In this document: positions 21,500 through 32,821 of the stretch, piece by piece
How the letters are laid out: each line of letters begins with the position of its first letter
Position numbering within the stretch: the first letter of the stretch is position 1
Translations under genes and position numbers: made by a program
Notes under the pieces: generated by a model
Databases searched by the model: none
What the model was told of the DNA's origin: nothing
What the model saw: the letters and a program-made list of their open reading frames with translations, nothing else
NCBI GenBank assembly: GCA_015179025.1
Contig: WHUX01000262.1
Location: forward strand, 1-64,000
Origin: Terfezia claveryi
Taxonomy: Eukaryota > Ascomycota > Pezizomycetes > Pezizales > Pezizaceae
DNA: 64,000 bases
Reading direction: 5' to 3'

Positions 21500-22408
21500 C
21501 CGGTCACCTCTCGACACTACGGCGGGAATACATATTCAGCTTCGGGCCTCCTTGGTCCAATGAAGCATACCAATGGTTTAGGAGCCACCAGCAAACAGGT
21601 AGAGCAAATGCCCATCGTGTTTCCAATTGTTTATGTACACGGGATATTAAGCTATTACAGACAGTACTATCATCAACCGAACCAGCGTCCACCTCCCATG
21701 TCCCTGGCCTAATCTTGCCCATTTTACCTGCTCCATCTCCTTCCTAACCACTCCCCCGCTGGACAAAATAAAGCCACATGCTTGCCGGTCTCCAATTCTA
21801 AACACTTCGCGCATGTAGGATCCTGGTAATTATCCAGGGTATACCTCCACCATCCTAATCTTCCCTTACCCGTCCGGCATTGGGTATAGTTCAGGAGCGC
21901 TTTCCTGTTCCATTTCAGCACTCTGCCCTTCCCAGTCCCTTCCACCTCCCTTTCCGCCTTCCTCTCCCTTACCCAGGCTTGCTTCTAAGCCCTTCTGTTA
22001 CTAGGGTTGTGCGGACGGCGGGACCTCTGCCCCCTTCTTAGCCCTCTTGTCTGCCTCCTCGTTCCCAAAAATTCCCACATGGGCTTTGACCCACCCTATG
22101 GTCACGGCACCTGGTCCCAACCTCTCCTGTCTGTTGTTGATGACCCACTTCAGGTGTTTAGTCCGTGCTTTGCCTCGCTTTCCTGCCGATTTGACGGCCA
22201 CTATTGCTGCCTGAGAGTCAGAAAGGAGGACGACCTTCTGATCTATCGGCTCATTTCCTAACGCCCCTCTCATCCCTGCCACTTCTCCGTCCCACACTGA
22301 GGCTCGTCCAACCGATATGGGAGCTCTATAGGCCTCGCTAGAAAGATGAGCTCTACAGGCTCGTTGGAAATAATTCACACGCTGCTTCAATCCCGCGCTG
22401 GGTGCCAA
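21500..22408 (-). pseudogene. LINE ORF2 C-terminal part (second family)
   Basis: The minus strand codes an RNase H: VVLLSDSQAAIVAVKSA, then TIGWVKAHVGIFGNEEADKR with the terminal His and Asp. After a break comes a C-terminal segment VLKWNRKALLNYTQCRTGKG with the Cys/His motif CAKCLELETGKHVALFC (21724-21945). Domain order and motifs match the LINE at 16460-17645, but the sequence is clearly divergent, so it is another family. The reverse transcriptase is missing upstream. Confidence 0.65.
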
Positions 22409-22889
22409 CTGTGATTTAAAGGTTGTTCATTCTCTCAAACCTATGCTACGTGCTCATACATATAACAAACATACAAATGGATATGCCAAGGCTAGCGGCA
22501 TGGTTGCATACCGCAGGTGCAGCCCCACACATGTATCTTCACAACCAAACTAAATTGTTGGAGAGTGTATAGGGATATATCGGGTATCTGATGTATGCTG
22601 GGCATGTGGTGTGACGTGTGTATGCATATGCAAAATATGCTGGGTGCTTTGTATGAGTTTGCCGGATATGCTGGGTAGGGTTTGCTGTGTATGCTGCCTA
22701 GTGTGTGCTATGCATGGTGTGCAGGAGCGATTATAACGCGTGTATTTAGTGTGTAGGCAAGACAGGTTTAGTGTTGCTTTAGTACCTTCGAATGTGATGA
22801 GAGTCTGCATGATGTTTATTTCAAAGATTTCAATTCTTATCGATATCTATTTCAAAGGTTTTCCTGATAGGAATCTCCAGATACCTATC
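22409..22889. other. No recognisable gene
   Basis: The stretch is GT/TGTA-rich with low-complexity phrases such as TATGCTGGGT repeated at about 22590-22690. No domain or repeat family was recognised. Confidence 0.3.
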
Positions 22890-23070
22890 TGAGCATAGAT
22901 AGGTTGCATTGAACTAAAACATTTTTCAGAAAATGATTTATGCACCCTCAAGCCTCTAAGTACAGCATGTAACCGGATCTCCAGCAGTGGCTATCTGAGC
23001 ATAGATATGTAGGTTGTATTGAACTAAAACATTTTTCAGAAAATGATTTATGCACTCTCAAGGCTCTACA
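22890..23070. repeat. Tandem duplication, about 100 bp
   Basis: CTATCTGAGCATAGATA followed by TTGAACTAAAACATTTTTCA occurs twice, starting near 22890 and 22990. The two copies differ at only a few sites. The segment lies between LINE remains and repeat R1. Confidence 0.75.
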
Positions 23071-23429
23071 TCATTTGACGGGGAAGTGCAACACGACGGG
23101 GATATGCAACAAAACAGCTGTAAGTAGGGTAGAACTCAATGGTTTTCGGTAGAAGGGGCTCAAAAGCTGCAAACTCAATCTTTTAAGGGCCTAAGAGCTC
23201 TGGATCATGGAGTCCAGTGAGGTATGCCCATGTATGGCTAATGTGATGTGGATATATGACCTGGTATTTAAATTGGAATAAAGTGATTGAGGAAAGTCCA
23301 GGTACATCTCCTGACCCTCCCGCATGCTGCAAAAACCAACTATTTCCCCATCCTATCTAATTATTTGCTTGTTCTAATTGACATACTAATCTATTGAGAT
23401 CTTCCGAATGTCTTGGATACCGAGCGAGA

Positions 23430-23848
23430 TGTGCAAACACCCCAGAACGAGCCTATAAGACCTTGATTGAGCTCTAAAGCTCAAAGACTATAAGACCTGA
23501 CAAGCGCACGAATAACCAAAACCCACCCTTGCACTGGCAAGTCGGGTGGGATAGTTGGGAAGGCATGCATTAAACCTTTTCCTGTGTCGCTGGCTTGTTC
23601 CCACAAGGTTATGCCGCGCGGAGGTTAATAGTAGCAATGGCATGCGGAATACGACTTTTCTATATATATAAAATAAACCTCAGATTTGAGATGCCCCGGA
23701 TCAGTTGATCCATCAATAAAGATCACGGGAAGCAGATTCATTGGCAAACGCCAGAGAAGGGGAGCCACCCGGTCCAATGTTTCAGTTTAGGCATGATGCC
23801 ACTATGTTTGAGAGAATACCACTTCCTTCCCAGCGACCCTACAAGAGA
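23430..23848. repeat. Dispersed repeat R1, copy B (GC-retaining)
   Basis: This is the less mutated partner of 1-597. A TATA-like run (TATATATATAAAATAA) lies at about 23660. The repeat ends just before the 25-bp minisatellite. It could be the regulatory end of a retroelement. Confidence 0.6.
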
Positions 23849-23974
23849 AATTTCAAAATCCAAAATCGGGGAGGAACCCATGTCAAGAGGCTTGCGAGCG
23901 TATGTGCGCATTACAAGACAGATTTGCAAAACCGTTGAGGAACCCATGTCCAGAAGTACTTGCGAGCGGATATC

Positions 23975-24445
23975 GGGGAAGGGGCTAATATATGCAGCTG
24001 GGGGGGCGAATATATCCAGCTGCCGAATGGGCGAATATATCCAGCTGTGAAATGGGCCAATATAGCCAGCTGTGGAAGGGGCTAATATATCCAGCTGCGG
24101 AAGGGGCGCATATATCCAGCTGCGGAAGGGGCTAATATATCTAGCTGGGGAAGGGGGAATATATCCAGCTGCGGAATGGGCGAATATACCCAGCTGCGGA
24201 AGGGGCTAATATATCCAGCTGCAGAAATGGCTAATATATCCAGCTGCGGAAGAGGCGAATATACCCAGCTGCGGAAGAGGCTAATATATCCAGCTGTGGA
24301 AGGCGGTAAGGTTGGGTTGGCGAGTTCAGGGGCTAATATATTCAGCTGCGGAAGGAGTGCATATATCCAGTTGGGGAAGGCCCAAAGATTGGGGTTGGCG
24401 AGTTCCGGGTAAATGGGGAAGAGGCTAATATATCCAGCTGGAGAA
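23975..24445. repeat. 25-bp minisatellite (GGGGCTAATATATCCAGCTG unit)
   Basis: About 13 near-contiguous units of roughly 25 bp run from 23975 to 24305, each centred on ATATATCCAGCTG. Degenerate units follow to 24445, separated by GGCGAGTTC-containing spacers. The CCAGCTG core is shared with the approximately 45-bp unit in the palindromic elements (43600-43760, 44390-44720), suggesting common descent. Confidence 0.85.
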
Positions 24446-24709
24446 ACTCTATAGTTTGGTGAGACCTGAAGTGGGTTAAATATAAAAGCCATGCAATATT
24501 GATACTTGAAACTGGTTAAATATAATAGCGGTGTGATGTTGGTACTCGAAGTTGGTTAAATATAATAGCAGTATTATAGTAATGCGCTATTGTAAAGACT
24601 ATGTAGCTTGAATCACCAATAACTACAGCGACATCAAGAAGATTGGAATACATTATAGATATTGTAGTCTGGTTGGTACAATACCATATGATGCCAATCT
24701 CGTACCTAC

Positions 24710-24829
24710 ACTCGCTCTTAAACTTGCTATAATACTTGCGTTAATACTTACTTTACTACTCGCTCTAGCAGTTGCTCTGATACTCGCTGTTATCCTTACT
24801 CTGTTACTCACTCTAATACTTACTGTAAT
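24710..24829. repeat. 12-bp minisatellite, 10 units
   Basis: Ten consecutive 12-bp units of the form ACTTACTCTAAT occupy exactly 120 bp. On the minus strand they would code four-residue repeats, but no surrounding gene supports translation. Confidence 0.8.
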
Positions 24830-24888
24830 ATGCCTTAGAAATTTATAAGACATTGGATAAAAAGCAAAGGAAAAAAGCACCAGTAAAG

Positions 24889-24950
24889 GAAGTTTTTTTT
24901 TTTTTTGAAGTCTATATGCATATGGAGCCTTAGGCTATGAGATTTTACTG
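24889..24950 (-). mobile_element. Retroposon 3' end with poly(A)
   Basis: A T-run at about 24892-24905 is followed by sequence whose minus strand reads CTCATAGCCTAAGGCTCCAT, then TAGACTTC and the A-tail. The same end occurs on the plus strand at 39300-39358. The body upstream is replaced by the MITE at 24972. Confidence 0.5.
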
Positions 24951-24971
24951 CATCTTTAGAAGCTTGGTATA

Positions 24972-25209
24972 CCGTATTATCTCGAGAAACTCGCTAGCGT
25001 AATTTCAATGTGAGCTGCATACTCGGTAGTGCGCTACGATATATTTATATGGCAAATCCTCGTGGCTGCTGTATGCTTGACAAATCTAAACCTGTTGGAG
25101 AGGCAGATCGCACCCTCCTGGTGAAGTTCCTCAGTTAAGCTCAACAGAAACACTCTTGCTATGCAGCTCACATTGAAATTACGCTAGCGAGTTTCTCGAG
25201 ATAATACGG
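24972..25209. mobile_element. MITE with about 49-bp perfect inverted repeats
   Basis: The arms 24971-25020 and 25161-25210 are perfect inverted repeats, starting CCGTATTATCTCGAGAAACT. The element is flanked by TA, which fits a Tc1/mariner-pogo family MITE. The 140-bp centre has no coding capacity. Perfect arms imply recent origin or continued conversion. Confidence 0.85.
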
Positions 25210-25210
25210 T

Positions 25211-25779
25211 ACCTCCACACTTGCCCATAGAACAACAGGCCACCCCTAACCCCCAATCCTACGGAGGCTACCCAGATCCTACGAGGCTAGTGCTAGCCAG
25301 ACTAACCCAGATCCTCCACTACCAAGGCCTATTTGGAACTAGTCTCAGTATGAACTTCACTGACTAAGCATGGGAAACCGGATACCGGAAAACAATAGTG
25401 GCCAAGCCCGATTGCCAAGGCCGACAATATAGAACTTTCCGAAGATAATAAGATAATGGATAATAAGAGAGGTGGCATGACAGTGCTCAGCCTCGCTCAG
25501 CCTACTGTCGTGCGTGGGTGCTATACTACTCAATGCCTGACCTGGTAATAGTCATATTGGGAAATCGTAGTCATAGTACTGTGATATATGTGGAGTTCCT
25601 GCTTTGTGATATGGATTGTAGGAAGTTATGGTACAACAACTTGCAGTGATTCAAAAGATCAAGATGAGTTTATATGGAAATCGGATGAGGACAAGTACAG
25701 AGCCTTTCAACACCACAACTTCACAACCGACCCTGACATCACTTCCTCCCCCCCATCATCATTTTTAGCCCCTCTCCCT
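25211..25779. other. No recognisable gene
   Basis: Short direct repeats of CCTACGGAGGCTACCCAGAT type occur at 25255-25300. The rest is unique in the window. An open frame at 25588-25785 is short and shows no motif; its right end may already belong to the LINE that follows. Confidence 0.3.
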
Positions 25780-26930
25780 TCCTGACAGCAGAACAATACA
25801 ACATAGATTCAATCCAAAAAGCCCTAAGCAGGACCAAAACAACTCAGCTCCAAGTCCAGACAGAATCTCCTAACGACTCTTGAAGCTTATCAAAGACACC
25901 CAATTGAGTCGTACAGTGCTCAATGATCTAGCCAGATGCTTAGAGGGTATCAGAGTCTCGGAGGATTGGAGGGAACTTACATGTGTCTTCATTCCAAAAC
26001 TAAATAAGGTGCATGACTTAGTAAAAGGGTGGAGATCAATCGTTCTCTCAAATTGCGTAAGCAAACTAATTGAAAAGGTGATCGCTGATCAGCTCTATCG
26101 TTGCACCCCCCTCTTTCACCTCCTCCAGTTCGGGTCTCGAAAGAACAGGTAGACTATGGACAGCATAATGTGGACAACCAGCCTAGTCAATATGGCCATT
26201 GCAGCCAGTGATCAAGCAACCCTACTGAGTAAAGACATTGTCTCTGCTTTCAACAACCTTTGAACCCAGCCCACTCTCAAAGCACTGGATATTCCTCAGT
26301 CTCGCCATCTCTGTGACTTTGTTAGAAGATTTCTCGCCCCTACAACATTCGACATCATATGGGACAATGCAGTCAGGGGTAAAGGGAGAATAGATGAGGG
26401 AACTCCTCAAGGCAGCCCCCTCAGCCCTGTCCTCTTCCTCATCTTCTTGGCCGGAGAGCCTCCACCATATGCAGCAATATCCGGCACACCAACAACCGCC
26501 CTCTATCTCACGCAACCTTCCTCATCCCCGCATCTTCCTCTTCAGCTATGCGGCAATCCTCTATTATTACCTTAAGAGTTACCGCATACGAACACAACCA
26601 AATAGTAAACAAGGTGGACCGGTGCCTCATTACTGCAGCAGCGGAGACAACCTGAGCTGGGATATGCCAAGGACCAGCGCCTAGACCTTGGCCCCAAGGC
26701 CTCTAGCATTACCACCCTAGGCGTAATCCTAGACAATAACTGCATTAGGCCAATCTTCCTCTGGGGTGCAGAACTCTGGTTCCGTCCTTCTTTCCCCCAC
26801 CAAAATGACACACGCCTTTCTAGGATGGAAGGTACAAGCCCCTCGCATGCTAAGACGGGGAAATCTCGTCCTATGCAGAGATGAAAAGCGCGAGTGCGAT
26901 GTGTGCAATACACGTCGAGTGTGCAGTTGG
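25780..26930 (+). pseudogene. LINE reverse transcriptase (ORF2 middle part)
   Basis: Blocks of the non-LTR reverse transcriptase are in order: DWRELTCVFIPKLNK, GWRSIVLSNCVSKLIEKVIA, SKDIVSAFNNL with a catalytic aspartate, then EGTPQGSPLSPVLFLIFLA at 26396-26452. The active-site box is damaged: the frame reads FSYAAILYY at about 26541, where YADD would be expected. TAG (26150) and TGA (26260) stops sit at likely CAG and CGA positions. The thumb continues in broken frames to about 26930, where an unrelated block begins. The RNase H part resumes at 28290. Confidence 0.75.
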
Positions 26931-28285
26931 CCACTGGTGTTCCTGGAAACCAACCGACCGGGTCCCAAGAGGTTCCTGCTGAAAGGGGAAAGCCACTAAG
27001 GGCCTATTCCACGCATAGATAGTCTTAACTGTTACACTCGTCTATCCTCCCTTCGAGTCCTGGTGGTGGCCCCAGTTGGTCGAAATGCACCTGGGGGGAG
27101 GGTAGGCGGGCAAGTGCAGAGAAAGCAACTCGTCGTAGTGGAGTATCCCCAGTCCTACCTGTTAAGCAGTTGACTCTCCACCTTCCGCGTGCGTTAGGTT
27201 AAGTCCGGTTGAATTCCGGTTGGGCTCGGATAGGTCACATCTCGTACAAACAGTCACGGCTGGGGGTTTCCTCCACTACATGTGATGTATTGGTTAGTCA
27301 CTGGGTTATCTTTGGTACAGTGTCTTCTGCGCATTGTTCACCATGAGCAGAAGAATTCACAGCAATGTACCTATAGAGACCAGTGGCGAGACATCGCCGG
27401 TGGATGGTGGGAGTTTGTATGTACCACCTTCTGCATCGCGAAGTGCTGAGAAACACAGCATGAGGCGACGCATTACATACAGTTCAGAGCACCATTAGAG
27501 TAATGAATTCCATTACGCGTGTTCCCTGACATTGCATACAAGAGCTACGGTTTCGGAGTTAACTACAGCGTAACGGTCCGACAGAACGGATGCGGATGTC
27601 GGTCTCAATGGACGTAACAATACGTACGCAGTTCACCTGCGGGGGCTTAAGGAGCAAAGGCAAATGCTATAGCGGAGTCGCGACCGCATAGTTCTCTACT
27701 GTTGGCAACAAGATTGGCAGTAACTGGGTCGGGTCCAGTATAAGTTATGGAAAACGAGTAACGCCGTGAGTATGTCCCATAGCGAAATTGAGAACTGATG
27801 AGGGAGGCGATGGTGAAGTTGGGGCGTCAAACCTTATGCGCTGGGACACAGAAGAGTTTCCTACCACTAACCCCCTCACCGCCTTCTCAGCGTACAGGTC
27901 TTGGAGTATTCCCCTTGCTCAAGGTTAAATACATCCCCGGCGGACGAGCAGATAGTAACCCTGACGTGGGTTGGCTGACCTCGTCAATGGCGTACCTCTG
28001 AACCGAGACGGGCAGGCCCTTAGCCACTCCATGGGGCAGTGAAGCCTCTGCTGAGCCCTTGTCATCCGCTGCTCATACCTCCGAGGAGACCACGAAAGTG
28101 GTAAGTAAGGGCAAATCGTGCCCTAGGCCGCAAATACGATGTTGACCACCTGCAGCAATGCAGGATGGACTTAACATACCAACAGAAAATATGCGTTGGG
28201 GCGCGGAAGAGTTTCCTACCGTTAGCCACACGGGGAGGACCCCTCACTGCACCTCAGCGTACATGCTCTGCTGGAAGACCCCCCC
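26931..28285. other. Unexplained 1.35-kb hairpin-rich block inside the LINE
   Basis: It separates the LINE's polymerase from its RNase H. It is GC-balanced and lacks a long open frame or any recognised coding motif. Small hairpins with GNRA-type loops stand out: ACCAC-GAAA-GTGGT at 28089-28102 and CCTGCA-GCAA-TGCAGG at 28149-28164. GGCGA-GACA-TCGCC at 27385-27398 and AGGGC...GCCCT at 28108-28124 are further examples. A 70-80 bp phrase (GAAGAGTTTCCTACC) occurs twice, at about 27838 and 28190. It could be a structured RNA, an intron-like insertion or a foreign repeat; none is established. Confidence 0.4.
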
Positions 28286-28289
28286 GTTT

Positions 28290-30013
28290 GTGGCTCCTAA
28301 AGTATCAAGCCCTCCAGAAAATCTGTGGGGCCTATCACGGCAGCTCGCTGCAGGACATGGCAGCTTGCTGGGCAGCCTGAGCGACCCGAATTGGGAACAA
28401 GGCTCTCCTCTCCCTCCTCTCCGTCCCCACCGCTTCTCCTTTAATCTCGGCGTTTAACATCGCCACCTCCTACCCCTCTCTTCTCAACTTCGGAGAGGAA
28501 TCTCCCCCGTCCCCAAGTGCTCTGACACCAGTCACCCTCTACCAACCCACAGACATGCTCTCCAAAGACAGGTTCAGACGGGCCCTGAAGCTGGGAATCC
28601 TAATGGAGGAGGGCTGACGCATCTGCTACACCGACGGTACCGGAAGAAGTGGACACCATGCAGCAGCCTTCTATTCGGAGGACAGCAGAAACAACCCCGG
28701 TCACTCATACCTGGGTACGGAATCTACAGTTGCCGACGCAGAAAGACAGGCGATCGTTCTGGCTCTCAGGGCTAGCAGACAGTTCCCAATGGTTGCTCTC
28801 ATTTCCGACTCAAGTGCGGCCATTTCCTCGGCTGTCAGCCTCTCCCAGGGCACCCAGTCTAGTCGCAGCAGCATTGAGCGCGAACTTGTCGCTCTACTCA
28901 AGGAACGGGAGGCGAACTTCCAAGACACCACAATCTCCTGGGTCCGCTCTCACATTGGGATCCCAGGCAACGAGAAGGCAGACAGCTGGCAGCTTTCGCC
29001 TCCGCCCTCGGCCAGCTCTCGTGCTCGGACTCGATCGTGACAGAAGGTAGGATCAGACAGGCCTCGAAAGCCACAAGAAGCCAGGCTCGCACAGCAGCAG
29101 AGTTTGGCATCAAAAGGACAGCTTGGAATCGCCACGCCCTCTCCGCATACACCTGGTGTCGTACGGACAAGGGGCCTCAACTAGCCTGGCTCCACAAGAT
29201 CGGAAAGGCAGACAACAGCACCCTGTTGCGGACATCACTCCTAGGCCTGGGCACGAGCCGACTCGTGGTTTTACAAAGGAGCTCGAGCCGGCTCGCATGC
29301 GGGCTCGAGCAGGCTCGCGAGAATTGCAAGAGTAAATAGATAACTGCGTACGCTACATATCTGTATAGGTCATGGAAAAAATCAAAGACGCAGAAATATG
29401 GAAGATACAGATATAAACAGACGTGGAAATGGACAGAATCAATTTCAACCTTCATCGTCCACCTAAAGTCGGCTGCGAAATCGGACGATACATAGGACTG
29501 CAATATTGTCGTAACCGAGCAAATGGTAGGTTTCAACCATAGCGAGATACAGCGGTGATTTCATCAATTTGTGCAGTTTCCTCCTCTTGTGTTGGTAGGC
29601 GTGTTTGGTTATGTCGGAAATGGAGCGATTATAGTTGTAAATTTTGAAGGGAGGAAATGAACTCCAGGACTGCCGGAGGAGGTTGTGTTATTGAGAAAAA
29701 AAAAAAGAGGAAAGGGTGGAACTGCAACGCATTTTGAAGATTTCCACTCACCGGGTACCTTCGGTATTTCGCGGTTAGAACGACCTCCGGGCTCGTGCCC
29801 AGGCGTAATCACTCCCAGGACGGCCGGCACCTGGTATTCGACTGTCCTCTCCTACACGCTCACAGACAAGCACTCGGCAGCATTAAGGACTGGGAGGACC
29901 TCGATCGCCGAATCTGGCTTGAAGAGGAAGCGGAGGACAGCTGGGACGCAGTAGAAGCCTTCTTCAGTTTTATGTATAAGCAGTTGGTTGGAGGAAGGCA
30001 CGGGAACATGTAG
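28290..30013 (+). pseudogene. LINE ORF2 RNase H and C-terminus (split by hAT MITE)
   Basis: The region contains LLKYQALQKICGAYHGS, then the RNase H: CYTDGTGRSGHHAAAF with the first aspartate, STVADAERQAIVLALRA with the glutamate region, LISDSSAAISSA, and WVRSHIGIPGNEKAD. The C-terminal segment (FGIKRTAWNRHALSAYTWCR) is cut by a 566-bp hAT MITE at 29242. After it the frame resumes with GRHLVFDCPLLHAHRQALG and ends at 30011-30013. TGA at about 28615 and a shift near 28990 break the frame. This and the RT part at 25780 are probably one LINE. Confidence 0.75.
29242..29807. mobile_element. Non-autonomous hAT element (566 bp)
   Basis: Ends are TAGGCCTGGGCACGAGCC and the inverse of TACGCCTGGGCACGAGCC, a 17/18 inverted repeat. 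It is flanked by the perfect 8-bp duplication ATCACTCC (29234-29241 and 29808-29815), the size typical of hAT. The terminus is almost the same as that of the element at 35015-37030, so both can be mobilised by one transposase type. Subterminal GCTCGAGCC/GGCTCG motifs are repeated. There is no coding region. Confidence 0.92.
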
Positions 30014-30314
30014 GAGGAGATGCCGTCGGAAGCTGGGAGAATTTTAATATCCATTCACGCTAGGATGGGCTGGCCTTAGATGGCTGGTAGCACTCACGAG
30101 TCCCCTTACACGTACACATGAAGCATTTCATATTTCTCTCTTACTTATCCTGGTTTTCTCTACACATGTATCTATCTTTTGCTTTCTGCGCGCCGGACCT
30201 GGCAGATTAACTTGCCTTGTCCTGACTCTACCTGGGTTTCCGGGTGGCTCTTCATGATCCCCTTACTGGGACCGAATAAGAGTAACAAGTATTTTTTTTA
30301 AAAAAAAAAAAAAA
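30014..30314 (+). mobile_element. LINE 3' untranslated region and poly(A)
   Basis: The family signature GGACCTGGCAGATTAACTTG begins at 30195, then GGGTTTCCGGGTGGCTCTTCA, and an A-run at 30300-30314. It completes the LINE of 25780-30013. Confidence 0.75.
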
Positions 30315-30419
30315 CGTAGGCCTTCGCGGCCTAGATACCTATTTACATCTGTGTGCATAGATCGCCCCTGCCAAGGCTTCTAGAAAGGTTACCGTACTCT
30401 ATTCTTCATCCTCATGGCC

Positions 30420-30700
30420 TTTTTTTTTTTTTTTTTTTTTTTTTGAATACTTGATACTCCTATGCAGCCCCGTTAGGGGGGCTATGAGGAGCCACGCGGA
30501 AACCCGGTGGATTCAAGGGAAAGGCAAGTTAATCTGCCAAACCCACGCAAGATAAGAATAATTACATAAACCGTGGCGAGGCCCCATGCTGTCATGAATG
30601 GACTGGCCAATGACTTGAGAGCCTGACTGAGCCTCCACCTTCATCTTCATGGCCAACAACGACAAACAAAGACAAACATCCCTATCCTCTGCCACTACCT
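30420..30700 (-). mobile_element. LINE 3' end, opposite orientation
   Basis: A 25-bp T-run (30420-30444) is followed by a minus-strand version of the same LINE 3' signature (hairpin of CCACCGGGTTTCC type, GGCAGATTAACTTGCC). It stands tail-to-tail with the previous LINE, 105 bp away. No ORF2 remains upstream, so it is severely 5'-truncated. Confidence 0.7.
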
Positions 30701-31140
30701 CCCCCTACCAATATCTCCTAACGACACATATACCTACACCCCTGCCTGCCAAATTCCCGTCACCCATATATAAGCAGGCTACCCGTGGTGACACCAATAT
30801 GTCTCTGGTCGATACCGGCCCCAGATCGCCGTAGCTCATTCATCCGTTTCATAGCACAAACGCTGATGTGATGTGAAAGTGTAGTAGTAACACCCGTACC
30901 AGCACTCATTGTCAGCCGCAATTCACGACGATCCAACCTTCTTATGACTCCTAAATTAGAGTACTCTGGCACTACGGTATTCCTTGCCCCCAAGGAAATC
31001 CTCACACCAATATCCCAATTCACCCTCCCGATAGCAATACAAGCACACCTTCGCCGGTCCCACATAGTAAATAAGCATATTTTGGATACAAGAATATTCT
31101 TATCTTTTTCGCTTATGCTTGTATCTAGAGAAGCACTAAA
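30701..31140. other. No recognisable gene
   Basis: Open frames on the minus strand here lack any motif. The palindrome ATACAAGAATATTCTTATC and outer GCATA/TATGC repeats at 31068-31112 recall the sites around 17800 and 18500. Confidence 0.3.
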
Positions 31141-31149
31141 CCACAATGG

Positions 31150-31270
31150 GATGTGAGCAACTGGGACGCAGTTTGGGAAGCTGGGCAGCTGGGGCGCAGT
31201 TGGGGAGTTGGGTTGGGCCACAGTGTGGGAGCTGGGTTGGCTGGGGCGCAGTTTGGGAGCTGGGCAGGAA
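31150..31270. repeat. GC-rich minisatellite (CAGTTTGGGAGCTGGG unit)
   Basis: About five degenerate units of roughly 20-27 bp built on GCTGGGGCGCAGTTGGGAG are seen. The phrase following it (ATCAGCAAAATTCC...GCAGGACAGAA) recurs at 32381. Confidence 0.65.
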
Positions 31271-32821
31271 CCAGACTGTCTGGTTCCTGGCTGCGAATCA
31301 GCAAAATTCCCGGGCAGGACAGAACATCACCATCAATCCCGCACTGTGGAGGGTGTTGTGCCAACCAGACTACTCGTAGAGGGCAGAATCACATACCGCC
31401 CCAACTAGCCTCGTAGCCAGGTTAATATTTTGTAGTGTTCGTGAGCTCGCAACTCCCCCCATAGACAACTGACTGGTTCTTACGAGGCTACGCCTCAACA
31501 ACAATGGCTCCTTCCCGCTTGGTCGAAGGTTGAGCGCCAAGCCATCAAGACATATGCCGAAGAAACCCAAACTCGATCTGGCGACATATCGAACGTTGAT
31601 TTGAATCGGCAAACCCGAACAAGGAGCTTACACAGTCCCAATACCAAACCCCAAAGGGATACGTGGACCTTCCGCTGTCGATCTAGTCCAGGCAGAAAAG
31701 CTGCGACCTGAATCCAAGCGCAAGCATATAAAGTAGGACTCGGCACTATTGCAATGGCAGCAATTAATGCAAAAGCGTTGGGTTGCAATATCAAGGTTGA
31801 TGTTGCAAGAAAGGGTAGCACAATTTTGGATTTAGATGCCTATCTATGTATGCTGGGCATGTCATGCCAAAGTTTTCACAAGGGTGGTCAGCGCAGGATC
31901 ACTGGCTTTCTGGTGCCTGCTCTCCTTGATATTCCGGTCTCTACACTACTCTCATTTGGATATTTTTTGTTTGTATTCTCTACTTGTATTTCATATGCCT
32001 ATTCCGCAACATCTCCTGCCGCTAGCTATGTAGCTTCATTCCATGTTACCTATTTTCTCTCACTATAAGAATATGTTAGTTAGAAGCCTACTTCTCCCAG
32101 TCCAAATGATAACCTTGTATCAAGAGTCCTCTGTACTATTCATGTTCATCCATACTGATAATCAAGCATGGTGATATTTTGTTATCTAGTACAATTCAGG
32201 TTCATTAGCACTGATGTATTTCATCTTCCATGTACTCTCACTAAATCACTACATTTGGTTATCGTATTCCCGGGGAGCACAACCCATCATCTGAGCTCTG
32301 GAGGAATTTCATTTTTGCATTCCGGCAGGACTATATTCTTAGACCATCCCTCCCCAAGGATTGTGTGAGGATGTCGCGACTAATCAGCAAAATTCCTGTG
32401 CAGGACAGAATATATGTATCATAGTGACTAAGTTCCTAAATGGGATTGATTGTACAGTTGGGGGTGTTGCTCACTTTTAATATGAATCATGCCTGCTTGT
32501 TCATCGACTGGCGTAGGGAATGTATTGTACGCAGAGATTTGCCATCCTACGGTGTGCTGTGCGGTCCTCAACTCAGGTCACTACTTGGGATCGAGAGCCT
32601 GTCACTAACTAAGGGTTGCGGCTTGTGCTCAATTTGAATGTAAAGTAGATTTAATTATTACAAAGGCTTAACACTGGTAACGGAACAGGGTAACAGAGTA
32701 ATACACACAAAGCAAGCACCCATGTAAACTTGTCTCAGATCCAGTATTCCTAACTCCTAACCGCTGGTTTGCAATAGTTCATGTTGGTGGATTTGATCCA
32801 CTGGCTTGGTAGTTCCTACTC
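31271..32821. other. No recognised gene; possible weak coding remnant
   Basis: A plus-strand frame at 31754-32068 (MAAINAKALGCNIKVDVARK) ends in hydrophobic sequence just before an ATAAGAATAT site, similar to the arrangement at 18370-18460. This suggests a relative of that element, but no motif confirms it. The rest, including the sequence downstream of the gene at 32822, is unremarkable. Confidence 0.3.

Noticed and set aside
27040..27065. tRNA gene suggested by a TTCGAGTCC box
   Set aside because: No matching acceptor stem, A box spacing or anticodon arm was found.
26931..28285. Group II intron identity for the block in the LINE
   Set aside because: The conserved domain V sequence was not found; only generic GNRA-type hairpins are seen, so the specific claim is not made.
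30760..31221. 153-residue minus-strand frame
   Set aside because: No motif, overlaps other frames of similar length, and sits between LINE remains.
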